Origin: Verrucomicrobiota bacterium
GTDB lineage: Bacteria; Verrucomicrobiota; Verrucomicrobiia; Opitutales; Intestinicryptomonadaceae
DNA length: 45,901 nucleotides
Direction of reading: 5' to 3'
NCBI GenBank assembly: GCA_003343565.1
Contig: QALA01000087.1
Location: 1 to 45,901 of the forward strand
Shown here piece by piece: positions 26,066-34,537 of this stretch (its first letter is position 1; every line of letters starts with the position of its first letter). The notes beneath the pieces were generated by a model that worked only from the letters and a program-made list of their open reading frames with translations, had not been told where the DNA came from and did no database searches. Made by a program: the position numbers and the translations under genes.

Positions 26066-27850
26066 TCATTTAACGATGTTTTTTTCAAACTCCGCCCTGT
26101 CGAGAAACGGATACATGTCCTCAAGCGGGGGCGACTGCATGCTGCCGTCGGGTAGCCTGCGCGCGGAGAGCTTCGGCACGAATATGTAGTCCGGATCGCA
26201 TTCGACCTGGCAGAGAAGGGGTCCTGCGCAGGAGAGCGTCTCCCGAATTTTCGCGTCCAGCTCCTCCGGATTTTCCAGGCGCACGGACTTTATTTTGAAA
26301 GCCCGCGCCACGTCGCAGAAGTCGGGCGTGGTGACGCCGCTCGTCGCCCCGCAAGCCGTCATGCGCCCGTCGAAAAAGTTGTTTTGCGTCTGCTTAATCG
26401 ACGAATACCCGCCGTTGTTCATGACGAAAATCTTTATGGGCAGGCGGTTGTGGGCGATAGTCTGGAGCTCCTGAATGTTCATCATGATGGAGCCGTCGCC
26501 CGTCAGGCAGACGATGCGGCTCGAAGGCAGGGCGCGCTGCGCGCCTATTGCGGCGGGAAGGTCGTACCCCATAGAGGCGTCGCCGGAGTTCCAAAACATG
26601 CGCGAGCCGTCCTTGACCTCGAAAACCCCGAAGGAGGCCACGCACGCCGAACCGTTTGCGCACACAAACACGTCGTCGGCCGACGCAAGCTCCGTGAGCC
26701 TGTGTATAAAATTGTAGATGTTTATCTTTCCGCCGGGCTTCTGCGCGTACTCGGGAGTGTTTTTAAACGAATACTTCTCGACCAAGTCGCGGCAGAACCG
26801 CGCCCATTTCGCGTCCGCGTCAAACGCGCCGAAGGCTTCGGCAAACGCGGGAAGAAAATGGCGCAGATCCGCGCACACGGCCAAATCGGGCCTGACGAGG
26901 GGCTTTTCCAATTCGGCCGCGTCTATGTCCACGGCGATTTTGAACGCGCGACGCGCAAAGTTCTCCCAGTTGTAGCTGACCTGCCTGATGTTGTTGCGCG
27001 TTCCCAAAAACAGTATGCAGTCGGCGTTCTGAAGGTTGAAGTTTCCCGCGCGCTGCCCCATGGAGCCTATGCGGCCGGCGTAGTTTTTGTGGCCGGTGGG
27101 AATTGTGTCAAAGCCGTTGAAGGTCGTCGCGACGGGAATGTTCGTCTTGTCCAGCAGCTCCATAAACTGCCGGCGCATGCCCGCAAGCCTTATGCCGTGG
27201 CCCGCGACCATCAGCGGGCGCTTCGCGGCCTTCAGCCTCTCGGCTATTTGGGCGACGCGCATTTCTTCGGCGTCCGGAACGCGCTCGGCCGGCGGGACAA
27301 ACTCCCTCAGATTATCCTCGTCAATCATCGCCGACTGCACGTCCATCGGGATATCGAGCCAAACGGGGCCGCGCCTTCCGGACATGGCCTCGTAAACGGC
27401 CCTGTCCAAATGGTATTTTATGTCGCGCGGCTCCCTGACCATGGCCGCGTACTTGGTCAGATGCCGCACGGACGAAACGATGTCGACCTCCTGATCGCCC
27501 AGCTGGCGCAGCGGGAGTTCCGGGCAATACGCGAGCGTCGTCCTGAACTTCACCTGTCCGGAAACGTACAAGACGCCGATTGAATCCGTCCACTGCCCGA
27601 ACACTCCGTTGAGGCAGTTCAAACCTCCCGGACCCGTCGTGACATTGACAACGGCCAGCTTGCCGCCCGCGCGGGCGTATCCTTCGCCGGCTATCGCGCA
27701 GGCCTGTTCGTGGTGGTTGGCCGTATACGGAATATACCTGCCAAAACTGTCGTTCAGATGCATCGCCCCGCCGCCGGACACCATAAACGCGTGCTCGACT
27801 CCGTAGCGCCGGCTCAGCCTCTTTGCAATGTAGTCCGATAACTTTATCAT
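26066..27850 (-). CDS. ThDP-dependent enzyme, YerE-like (acetolactate synthase family)
   Basis: 594 residues from ATG 27850; the frame is open upstream but begins with Arg-rich noise. The fold is that of acetohydroxyacid synthases: the N-terminal opening with catalytic-type Glu48 in NHHEQACAIAGEGYARA, GPVWLDIPMDVQ in the middle, and the ThDP/Mg motif GDGS(451-454) with NN(478-479). The opening MVSGGGAMHLNDSFG is that of the sugar-cluster branch of this family, which includes YerE of Yersinia pseudotuberculosis. YerE couples pyruvate decarboxylation to two-carbon transfer onto CDP-4-keto-3,6-dideoxyglucose (established). Position next to ddhA/B/C and an SDR supports that job here (inference). 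Other aldehyde-transfer substrates remain possible, and an anabolic acetolactate synthase is unlikely because no ilvN or ilvC is adjacent. Confidence 0.85.
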   Translation of the reverse strand: MIKLSDYIAKRLSRRYGVEHAFMVSGGGAMHLNDSFGRYIPYTANHHEQACAIAGEGYARAGGKLAVVNVTTGPGGLNCLNGVFGQWTDSIGVLYVSGQVKFRTTLAYCPELPLRQLGDQEVDIVSSVRHLTKYAAMVREPRDIKYHLDRAVYEAMSGRRGPVWLDIPMDVQSAMIDEDNLREFVPPAERVPDAEEMRVAQIAERLKAAKRPLMVAGHGIRLAGMRRQFMELLDKTNIPVATTFNGFDTIPTGHKNYAGRIGSMGQRAGNFNLQNADCILFLGTRNNIRQVSYNWENFARRAFKIAVDIDAAELEKPLVRPDLAVCADLRHFLPAFAEAFGAFDADAKWARFCRDLVEKYSFKNTPEYAQKPGGKINIYNFIHRLTELASADDVFVCANGSACVASFGVFEVKDGSRMFWNSGDASMGYDLPAAIGAQRALPSSRIVCLTGDGSIMMNIQELQTIAHNRLPIKIFVMNNGGYSSIKQTQNNFFDGRMTACGATSGVTTPDFCDVARAFKIKSVRLENPEELDAKIRETLSCAGPLLCQVECDPDYIFVPKLSARRLPDGSMQSPPLEDMYPFLDRAEFEKNIVK

Positions 27851-27934
27851 GGTTTGTAAAAATTTTCTTCGTTCCCGCGGCGGCGGTTTTGCGCGCCGCA
27901 ATTTCCGAGCGGCTCCGGCGGGCGTCCCGCGGAC

Positions 27935-27956
27935 AGTCCGCATTGCGTTGCGGACT
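27935..27956. other. Intergenic hairpin inside the deoxysugar operon
   Basis: Perfect 8-bp inverted repeat AGTCCGCA / TGCGGACT with loop TTGCGT, in the 121-nt gap between the SDR and ThDP enzyme genes. No U-run follows on the minus strand, so it does not look like a terminator. It may be a processing or stabilising structure. Confidence 0.45.
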
Positions 27957-27971
27957 TTTCGGGGCGAAGCC

Positions 27972-28856
27972 TCACTTGTCAAATAAGAGAAGTTTTCTGT
28001 CTATATCCGCCAGCCTGCCTCTGTAATATTCGCACAATTTCCCGACGGCCCCGCGAATCGGAGTAAACTGCAACCGGCCGAATTCGCGCCTGAGGCGGGA
28101 ATTGTCGCCGTAATAGTCCGGCCCCATTCCGGGCGCGGCTATTTTTATCTCGACGTCCGCTCCCGCGGCCTCGCGCGCCATGAGCGCAAGGTCCGCAAGT
28201 TCGACGTACGAATCGGGCGTTATATTATATGAAAGAAACTCCGGCTTTTTGTTCAGAAAATGTTTCAGAATTTCCGGCAAGTCCTCCGCGAAGAGATAGC
28301 TGAACCTCCTGTTGCGGCGCAGGGTTATCGGCAGACCGCAGAGCGCCTTGCAGAGCGCGTTGGAAATAAACCTTATGGAATAGTCCTCATACTTGCCGAA
28401 AATCCCAAATATATTCAACTCTACAAAGTCCGAAAGGGACTCCATTCGCCTGTGGAGAACGTACTTGCAAAACCCGTGCGAATCCGCCCCGACGCGCTTT
28501 CCGATGTCCTCCTCGCGCGCGCCGGATATGTCGCCTTCGACTCCGTAGACCGCGCCCGACCCGAAGTCTATAAAGCGGCCGAACGAGCCCCTGTGGCGGA
28601 CCAGATTTTCAAACATTCTGACATTGGCAAAAAACGCGTCCTGCGCATTGCGCGCATTTCTGTGGGTCGGGCGGACGGCGGCATGCAGGACGGCGTCGAA
28701 CTGCCTCCCCTTGAAAAACGCGTCGACGCAATCCGTGTCCGTCAAATCCAGCTCGCGCGACGACGGCGCGCATATGCGAAACTCCCGCGCCAGAAAACTC
28801 TCCAGAATATTCCGGCCTATGAATCCGCTTCCGCCTGTCAGGAGCAATTCCTTCAT
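27972..28856 (-). CDS. Extended SDR (NAD-dependent epimerase/reductase-like), YerF-like by position
   Basis: 294 residues from ATG 28856, which overlaps the ddhC stop (ATGA). The extended-SDR cofactor motif TGGSGFIG (7-14) and IDFGSGAVYG (95-104) around the catalytic Ser are present. The active-site YxxxK motif reads H127-GFC-K131, a Tyr-to-His change confirmed at codon level (CAC at 28478-28476). The usual proton donor is therefore missing, while Lys131 is kept. In the yersiniose pathway YerF reduces the keto group of the acetylated CDP-dideoxyhexulose (established); operon position suggests the same role here (inference). It could alternatively act on a different keto-sugar or be catalytically altered. 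The gap to the next gene is 121 nt. Confidence 0.8.
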   Translation of the reverse strand: MKELLLTGGSGFIGRNILESFLAREFRICAPSSRELDLTDTDCVDAFFKGRQFDAVLHAAVRPTHRNARNAQDAFFANVRMFENLVRHRGSFGRFIDFGSGAVYGVEGDISGAREEDIGKRVGADSHGFCKYVLHRRMESLSDFVELNIFGIFGKYEDYSIRFISNALCKALCGLPITLRRNRRFSYLFAEDLPEILKHFLNKKPEFLSYNITPDSYVELADLALMAREAAGADVEIKIAAPGMGPDYYGDNSRLRREFGRLQFTPIRGAVGKLCEYYRGRLADIDRKLLLFDK

Positions 28857-30211
28857 GACTTCCGGGAGAGGACAAATTTGCGGATCTCGTCCGCGATTTT
28901 CTCCATGTCGAACTCGTCGAGCCCCGGAAAACAACCCACCCAGAACGACGATTTCATTATAAATTCCGTATTGGGCAGGAGCGCGAAATCCTCCTCCGAA
29001 AGCCCGCGGGAACTCTTGAGCGGGCCCGAACCTATGCGAACGGCGATGTCCGCGTCGGCAAACATGGGCTGGCGGAGTATGTTTCCGGCAAACAGCTGCC
29101 GCGTTCCAATTCCGCGGGACTCCAAATGCTCCACCAACTCCCGCTTTCCGAAGCCGGCCTCCGCCCTGACCGACATCAGATAGCCAAACCACGACGGCCG
29201 CGCGCCCTCCGCAGGCTTCGGGAGAATCAGCCATTGCGAAAGGTCCGCAAGCCTTTCCGAAAGTATCGCCGCGTTCCGCGTCCGCAGGCGCACAAATTCG
29301 TCCAGACGCTCCAGCTGCGCCAGCCCGATCGCCGCCTGCCAGTCCGTAATTTTCAAATTGTAGCCGATGTGGGAATACGTGTACTTGTGGTCGTAGCCCT
29401 CCGGAAGGCCGCCCAATTTGAACGAGAAGCGGCGGCCGCAAGTGCCGTCGCGTCCGGGCGCGCACCAGCAGTCCCTGCCCCAGTCGCGGAAGGAGAGGAT
29501 TATTTTCCTCAGCAGCGGATTGTCCGTGACGACCGCGCCGCCCTCTCCCATAGTGATGTGGTGCGCCGGGTAGAAGCTGAACGTCCCGATGTCCCCGACA
29601 GTTCCGGCGAGACGCCCGCCGAACTCCGCCCCCAGAGCGTCGCAACTGTCCTCAATCAGCCACATGCCGCGCTCGCGGCAGAACCCGGCCAGCTTCGCCG
29701 AATCGTAGGGGTTGCCCAGAGTGTGCGCCAAAAACACCGCCTTCGTCCGCGGAGACAACGCCTCCTCAAGCTTGGAGAAATCTGCGTTGCACGTTTCCGT
29801 TTCGCAATCGACAAACACGGGGACAAGCCCGTTTTGCACTATCGGATTTACCGTGGTCGGAAACCCTGATGCCACCGTTATCACCTCGTCGCCGCGCTTC
29901 AGCGCGCGCGAGCCCAGCCGCGGGGAAGTGAGAGCGGAAACGGCCAGCAGATTCGCGCTCGAACCGGAATTTGCCGTCAGCGCGTGCTTGATTCCGAGTT
30001 TTTTGGCAAATTCGGCCTCAAATTTTTCGTTGAAACGCCCGGCGGTCAGCCACATGTCGAGTGTGGCGTCTATCATGTTGAGCAGCTCGCCCTCGCCCAA
30101 GACTTTCCCGGACGGCGGAATGTACCCTTTCCGTCCGCCGCGATTGGAGGCGGCGCGCCAGTACTCCAGCGCGGCCAGTTTCACTTTCGACCTCAATGCG
30201 GATTCGTCCAT
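28853..30211 (-). CDS. ddhC: CDP-4-dehydro-6-deoxyglucose 3-dehydrase (E1, RfbH/DdhC)
   Basis: 452 residues from ATG 30211 (ATG 30214 also possible; GGAG sits 6 nt before 30211). A member of the aspartate-aminotransferase-fold DegT family that has been converted into the PMP-dependent iron-sulfur dehydrase E1. The usual PLP Lys is replaced by His in SFYPAHHITMGEGG, and the [2Fe-2S] cysteine pattern C-X57-C-X1-C-X7-C is exact: Cys190, 248, 250 and 258. E1 removes the C3 hydroxyl of CDP-4-keto-6-deoxyglucose, needing an E3 reductase for turnover. Full length and intact active site argue for a working enzyme. It is coupled to ddhB upstream and to the SDR downstream by ATGA overlaps. No E3 (DdhD) gene is in the window. 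Confidence 0.93.
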   Translation of the reverse strand: MDESALRSKVKLAALEYWRAASNRGGRKGYIPPSGKVLGEGELLNMIDATLDMWLTAGRFNEKFEAEFAKKLGIKHALTANSGSSANLLAVSALTSPRLGSRALKRGDEVITVASGFPTTVNPIVQNGLVPVFVDCETETCNADFSKLEEALSPRTKAVFLAHTLGNPYDSAKLAGFCRERGMWLIEDSCDALGAEFGGRLAGTVGDIGTFSFYPAHHITMGEGGAVVTDNPLLRKIILSFRDWGRDCWCAPGRDGTCGRRFSFKLGGLPEGYDHKYTYSHIGYNLKITDWQAAIGLAQLERLDEFVRLRTRNAAILSERLADLSQWLILPKPAEGARPSWFGYLMSVRAEAGFGKRELVEHLESRGIGTRQLFAGNILRQPMFADADIAVRIGSGPLKSSRGLSEEDFALLPNTEFIMKSSFWVGCFPGLDEFDMEKIADEIRKFVLSRKS

Positions 30212-31302
30212 CATTTGCTCCAAACTATGTTTTTGCCGCGCGCGGCCGCGCAGAAGTCCTCCAGCTGCGAGAGCGTAAATTCGCGCATGTCGACGCGGCC
30301 GCCGTAAAAGTTTCCATACCAATCCACCGTCATGTCGACGGCCTGGGAAGCGTCGGCCACCGGGCGGAACCCCAGCAGCGATGCGGCCTTCGATATGTCC
30401 AAACTCAAAAGGCGCGCCTCGTGCGGGCCGGCGGACGAAGGCGTGCGAATCTCCCCGCCTCCCCAGCGGCGCACAATCATTTCCGCAATCCGGCCGACGT
30501 TCAAAACGGAACCTTCCGACGGCCCGAAATTGAAGCAGTCGGCAAACTTTTCGGGCTCCTCCAAAAGCCTCCGGCCCAGGAGCAGATAGCCCGCCAGCGG
30601 CTCCAATACGTGCTCCCACGGGCGCACGGCGCCGGGATTGCGAATCTCTATCGGCGCGCCGGAAGCCAGCGCGCGAACGCAGTCTGGAACGAGCCTGTCC
30701 GCCGCCCAATCGCCGCCGCCTATGACGTTGCCGGCGCGCGCCGAAGCCAGCGCATAACCGCGCCCGCCGTCCAGAAAAGAACGCCGGTAGGACGCCGTCA
30801 AAATCTCCGAACAGCCTTTTGAGGACGAATACATGTCGAATCCGCCCATGGGATCCCCCTCGCTAAACGCCCTTCCCGTTTCGGAATTTTCGTAGCACTT
30901 GTCGCTCGTCACATTGACAAAAGCCTCGACCGAGCCGCACTTGCGCGCCGCCTCAAGGACGTTCAGCGTCCCCATCACATTGGTGCGGTAGGTCTCGACG
31001 GGCTCGGCGTACGAGAGCCTCACAAGCGGCTGGGCGGCCAGATGGAACACCGTCTGCGGGCGAACCGAACAAAAGAAATCCTCCAGCTTTTGCGCGTCGC
31101 AAATGTCGGCGAACTCCGCGGCGAACATGCGGGAGGGCAAGTCCAATATTTCGAAAAGCTCGTACTGGGTTCCGGGGCGCAGCGAATAGCCGCAAACCTC
31201 CGCGCCCAACTCGCACAGCCACGCCGTCAGCCAAGATCCCTTGAATCCCGCAAAGCCTGTGACGAGCACGCGGCGCCCGTCGTATGCGCCACCAAAAAGC
31301 AT
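30211..31302 (-). CDS. ddhB: CDP-glucose 4,6-dehydratase (RfbG/DdhB)
   Basis: 363 residues, full length. It is an extended SDR that converts CDP-glucose to CDP-4-keto-6-deoxyglucose with bound NAD. Visible features are TGFAGFKG (15-22), HLAAQPLVRLSYAEP, the VTSDKCYEN segment with the Ser/Thr-Asp-Lys active-site set (132-135), and Y158-x3-K162 (YSSSK). The opening GRRVLVTGFAGFKGSW is characteristic of RfbG. AAGGA lies 9 nt before the ATG, and the gap to ddhA is 4 nt. The stop overlaps the ddhC start. It occupies the second place in the ddhA-B-C order seen in Salmonella and Yersinia. Confidence 0.94.
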   Translation of the reverse strand: MLFGGAYDGRRVLVTGFAGFKGSWLTAWLCELGAEVCGYSLRPGTQYELFEILDLPSRMFAAEFADICDAQKLEDFFCSVRPQTVFHLAAQPLVRLSYAEPVETYRTNVMGTLNVLEAARKCGSVEAFVNVTSDKCYENSETGRAFSEGDPMGGFDMYSSSKGCSEILTASYRRSFLDGGRGYALASARAGNVIGGGDWAADRLVPDCVRALASGAPIEIRNPGAVRPWEHVLEPLAGYLLLGRRLLEEPEKFADCFNFGPSEGSVLNVGRIAEMIVRRWGGGEIRTPSSAGPHEARLLSLDISKAASLLGFRPVADASQAVDMTVDWYGNFYGGRVDMREFTLSQLEDFCAAARGKNIVWSK

Positions 31303-31306
31303 CTCG

Positions 31307-32098
31307 TCAGTCCTTCCAGATTTTCCACGGCGCGCGGCCGCAATCCCACATTTCGTTGAGGTCCCTCTTGTCCTTGAGCATGTCCATGGGGCGCCAGAAT
31401 CCCTCGTGCCTGTATGCGTTCAGCAGGCCGGAAGCCGAGAGCGTCTGAAGGGGCTCGCGCTCCCACACGGTATTGTCGCCGTCCTTTATGTAGCCGAAGA
31501 TCTCCGGCTCCAAGACGAAAAATCCGCCGTTTATCCACACGTTGTCGCCGCGCGGCTTCTCCTGAAAATTCGTCACGCGGCTTTCGGCGTCCATTTCGAT
31601 GACCCCGAAGCGCGCCGTCGGACGAACCGCGGTGAGCGTCGCAGGAAGGCCGGAGGCCTCGTGGGAGGCCAGCAGCGCGCGCAAGTCTATGTCCGCCACG
31701 CCGTCGCCGTAGGTGAGCATGAAGCGCTCCCCCTTGACAAACTCCTCCGCGCGCTTGATTCTGCCACCGGTGAGCGTGTCGCGCCCGGTGTCGCACAGCG
31801 TGATGCGCCATTGCTCGGAAGAGCGGCGGTGAAACTGCACGGAATTGTCGGACAAGTCTATGGTGATGTCCGAATTTTTCAGGTAGTAGTTGGCAAAATA
31901 CTCCTTGATAACCTCGCCCTTATAGCCGCACAGTATTATGAAGTCGTCGAATCCGAAGGAGGAATAAATCTTCATTATGTGCCAAAGAATCGGCCTTCCG
32001 CCGATTTCCACCATCGGCTTCGGGCGCAGCGAAGTCTCCTCGCCGAGCCTCGTTCCCAATCCCCCCGCCAAAACGACGACTTTCATTTTTGCGTTCAT
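31307..32098 (-). CDS. ddhA: Glucose-1-phosphate cytidylyltransferase (RfbF/DdhA)
   Basis: 263 residues (ATG 32086 giving MKVVV is an alternative). The nucleotidyltransferase signature LAGGLGTRL (10-18) is followed by KPMVEIGGRPILWHIMKIY, the substrate-binding opening of RfbF. A second conserved segment, YGDGVADIDL, occurs mid-protein. The enzyme makes CDP-glucose from CTP and glucose-1-phosphate, the first committed step of CDP-linked 3,6-dideoxysugars. The gene follows the ABC exporter gene after 9 nt and precedes ddhB by 4 nt, so it lies in one operon with them. Length agrees with the family (about 257). Confidence 0.94.
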   Translation of the reverse strand: MNAKMKVVVLAGGLGTRLGEETSLRPKPMVEIGGRPILWHIMKIYSSFGFDDFIILCGYKGEVIKEYFANYYLKNSDITIDLSDNSVQFHRRSSEQWRITLCDTGRDTLTGGRIKRAEEFVKGERFMLTYGDGVADIDLRALLASHEASGLPATLTAVRPTARFGVIEMDAESRVTNFQEKPRGDNVWINGGFFVLEPEIFGYIKDGDNTVWEREPLQTLSASGLLNAYRHEGFWRPMDMLKDKRDLNEMWDCGRAPWKIWKD

Positions 32099-32107
32099 AA
32101 TCCGACA

Positions 32108-33850
32108 TCAAGAGTTCATGTTGCGAGTCTGGCGCTCGTACAATGTCGCATAGTACGGGCACCTCAGCATCAGCTCCGAATGGGAGCCCACGTCTATGAC
32201 CTCGCCGTCCCGAAACACTATGACCTTTTTCGCATTGCGAATGGTGCTGAAGCGGTGCGCTATGATGAGGACGGTCTTGTCGCGCATCATTTCGTCGAGA
32301 GCCTTTTGAATAAAGGCCTCGCTGTTGGCGTCCAGCGCGCTGGTGGCCTCGTCGAGAAAGACCAGCGGCGGATTTTTCAAGAAAACGCGCGCTATGGCGA
32401 TTCGCTGTTTCTGTCCGCCGGAAAGCTTGTCGCCGCGCTCGCCCACAATCGTGTCGTACCCGTTTTCAAGCTCCGTTATGAAGTCGTGCGCGTAGGCCTT
32501 CTTGGCGGCCTCGTAAATTTCCGCGTCGGAAGCTTCGGGCCTCGCGAGGCGAATGTTGTTCATCACGGTGTCGTTGAACAATACGGGATACTGCGGAACG
32601 GAACCGATGTTTTCTACGTAGTCGCGCCGGCGCATTTTGTCCAGCGCAATGCCGTCGGCCTTGACGCTCCCCGAACAGGGGTCGTACAGGCGCATGGCGA
32701 GCTTTGCGAACGTGCTCTTTCCCGCCCCGCTCTCGCCGACGAGCGCGCAGCTCGTCCCCGCGGGAATGCGGACGCTCACGTTCTTCAAAACGGGCTTGTC
32801 GCCGTAGGAAAACGACACGCCGTCAAACTCGACCTCGCCCCGCAGCCTGCCGATTTCCACGGGATTCTCCGGCTCCGGAACGGTCGACACGTAGTCGAGA
32901 ACCTCGTTTATGCGGTCGAACAGGGGCATCGTCTTGATGAAGTCGGACGACATTCTGACTATGCGCTTTATCGGGTCTATCGTAAAATACAGCGCAAGCC
33001 CTATGGCGGCGAAAGTCGGAAAGTCTATCTTTGCAAAGTACGCGTAGACGAAGGTCACTGCCACCATCGTCGCGGCAAGAAGCTCCATGAACGGCTGCTG
33101 CACAAGCTCGTACTTGGCGATTTTGAGGGAAAAGTTCTGAAAGGCCAAATTCAGCCCCGCAAACTTGCTCTTCTGCGACTGCTCAAGATTGAACACGCGT
33201 ATTTCGTGCGCCGCGTCGAGGTTCTCGTTGAACAGCTGGGTTATCTGCCCCAGAAAATTCTGCGCCTGGCGCGCGCTGCGCTTGAGATTCTTCCTTATGA
33301 GCTGAACGGGTATTATGCAAAACGGCACCGCCGCTATGAACACGAGCAAAAACACTATCTCGCCGTTCGTCCACGACAGGTACGCCAAAAACGCGAGCGC
33401 GCCGACAACCTGAAGCGGCTGGCGAAAAATCTCGGAGGAAAACGAAAGCAGTATCGTCTGCACGGCGGAAGTGTCGTTGCTAAGGCGCACGAGGAGGTCG
33501 CCGGTGGTGTATTTGTCGAAAAACGCAATGGGATAGTCCTGAACGTGCGAAAATATGTCCTGCTTGAGCCTGCGCAGAACCTCCAGCGACGTGTACGACA
33601 TCAGAAATCCGCTCAAATAGCCCGTCACCGCGCGAATCGCGAACACCAGCGGCAGAAGCGCCGCAATTCCCACTATCGCCGCAAACGAGTAGCGCTCCTG
33701 CGAAAGAAATATGTTGCGCAGAACCTTGTCGAAAATCACGGGCATTCCGAATCCGCTGGTGAGCCCGAAGAGCACGCCGAATACTATCGCTGCAGCAAGA
33801 TGCCAGATGCACGGTCTTACGTAATCGAAATAGCGGGTAAATTTCTTCAT
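32108..33850 (-). CDS. ABC exporter, MsbA-like (fused membrane and ATPase domains)
   Basis: 580 residues from ATG 33850; the frame extends 18 codons upstream without a good start. The N-terminal ~320 residues form a six-helix exporter domain, and the C-terminal part is an ABC ATPase with Walker A GESGAGKST (372-380), the Q-loop region, signature LSGGQKQR, Walker B VFLDEATSALD and H-loop AHRFST. The overall form is the MsbA/lipid-linked-glycan exporter type, working as a homodimer in the inner membrane. As first gene of the operon with CDP-deoxysugar and glycosyltransferase genes, it may flip a lipid-linked saccharide or lipid A core (inference). A general drug/lipid exporter is also possible. 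Confidence 0.9.
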   Translation of the reverse strand: MKKFTRYFDYVRPCIWHLAAAIVFGVLFGLTSGFGMPVIFDKVLRNIFLSQERYSFAAIVGIAALLPLVFAIRAVTGYLSGFLMSYTSLEVLRRLKQDIFSHVQDYPIAFFDKYTTGDLLVRLSNDTSAVQTILLSFSSEIFRQPLQVVGALAFLAYLSWTNGEIVFLLVFIAAVPFCIIPVQLIRKNLKRSARQAQNFLGQITQLFNENLDAAHEIRVFNLEQSQKSKFAGLNLAFQNFSLKIAKYELVQQPFMELLAATMVAVTFVYAYFAKIDFPTFAAIGLALYFTIDPIKRIVRMSSDFIKTMPLFDRINEVLDYVSTVPEPENPVEIGRLRGEVEFDGVSFSYGDKPVLKNVSVRIPAGTSCALVGESGAGKSTFAKLAMRLYDPCSGSVKADGIALDKMRRRDYVENIGSVPQYPVLFNDTVMNNIRLARPEASDAEIYEAAKKAYAHDFITELENGYDTIVGERGDKLSGGQKQRIAIARVFLKNPPLVFLDEATSALDANSEAFIQKALDEMMRDKTVLIIAHRFSTIRNAKKVIVFRDGEVIDVGSHSELMLRCPYYATLYERQTRNMNS

Positions 33851-34537
33851 CGGAACTTTCTGCGAAATGCGATTTAAAAAGTGAAATACAAGGGAATTTT
33901 GCAAGCTTTTCTTTCATAATGAACGCAATATTCGCAAAGTATCCGTCGCGCGGCGGTATCCCCAACAGCAAATCTGAAAGGAAAATACCGACGGAAACGG
34001 CGGAGCTAAAACGGCGGAAAATTCGGAGTATTTATATTAAATTCCGGGGCATTTTATTATTTTATATTTCGGAGCACTAAGGCCGGCGGGCCCCGGCCCG
34101 AAAATATTTTCCGCACCCCGCGCCAAAGCCGAACGGGATTTTGCACGTTCCCCAAACGAAAGAAAACGGCTTTTTAGCGGGCGAAAAAATTTCGGACGAA
34201 AGGAATGTTTGCCGAACGGACGCGCGACGCGCGAAGTTCCCGAATAAAAAATCTCCCGCGCCCGAACGGAAAAACCGCACGCAAACGCGCCTCAAGCGCA
34301 ATTCCCATTTTCCCGCTGCCGAAACGCCACCGCAAAAAATTGCCGAAAGCGGGCGGCACGCAAAAAAACGCCGACTCATTTTTTGCCAAATCCAACAAAG
34401 CGTTGCGACGAAATCGGCAAAGCGTTCAACAGCGCGAAATCAAAAAATTTCTCCCCATTCAAATCAAAAAATCTTCCGCGCCCAGACGCCGCATTTCGCG
34501 GATTCAAAATCTATTTTTGAGGGGAATTTCCCCCTTT
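33851..34537. other. Intergenic region, no gene recognised
   Basis: About 690 bases without a supported gene; the + strand frames here are Lys/Arg/Pro-rich and motif-free. The part near 33851-34080 is AT-rich and should carry the operon promoter, but no good -35/-10 pair with consistent spacing was found. A GGGGAATTTCCCC palindrome lies at 34521-34533, just past the stop of the downstream minus-strand gene. Confidence 0.45.

Noticed and set aside
26066..27850. Biosynthetic acetolactate synthase (IlvB) for branched amino acids
   Set aside because: No ilvN or ilvC nearby; the opening motif and operon context fit the sugar-cluster branch better.
31241..33877. 878-codon open frame on the + strand, opposite ddhA and the ABC exporter
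   Set aside because: It lies antisense to genes with intact catalytic motifs, has no family motif and is explained by GC-rich codon bias opening the opposite strand.
34521..34533. Palindrome GGGGAATTTCCCC as terminator of the unknown exported protein
   Set aside because: The T-run is on the wrong strand for the minus-strand gene, and no + strand gene precedes it.
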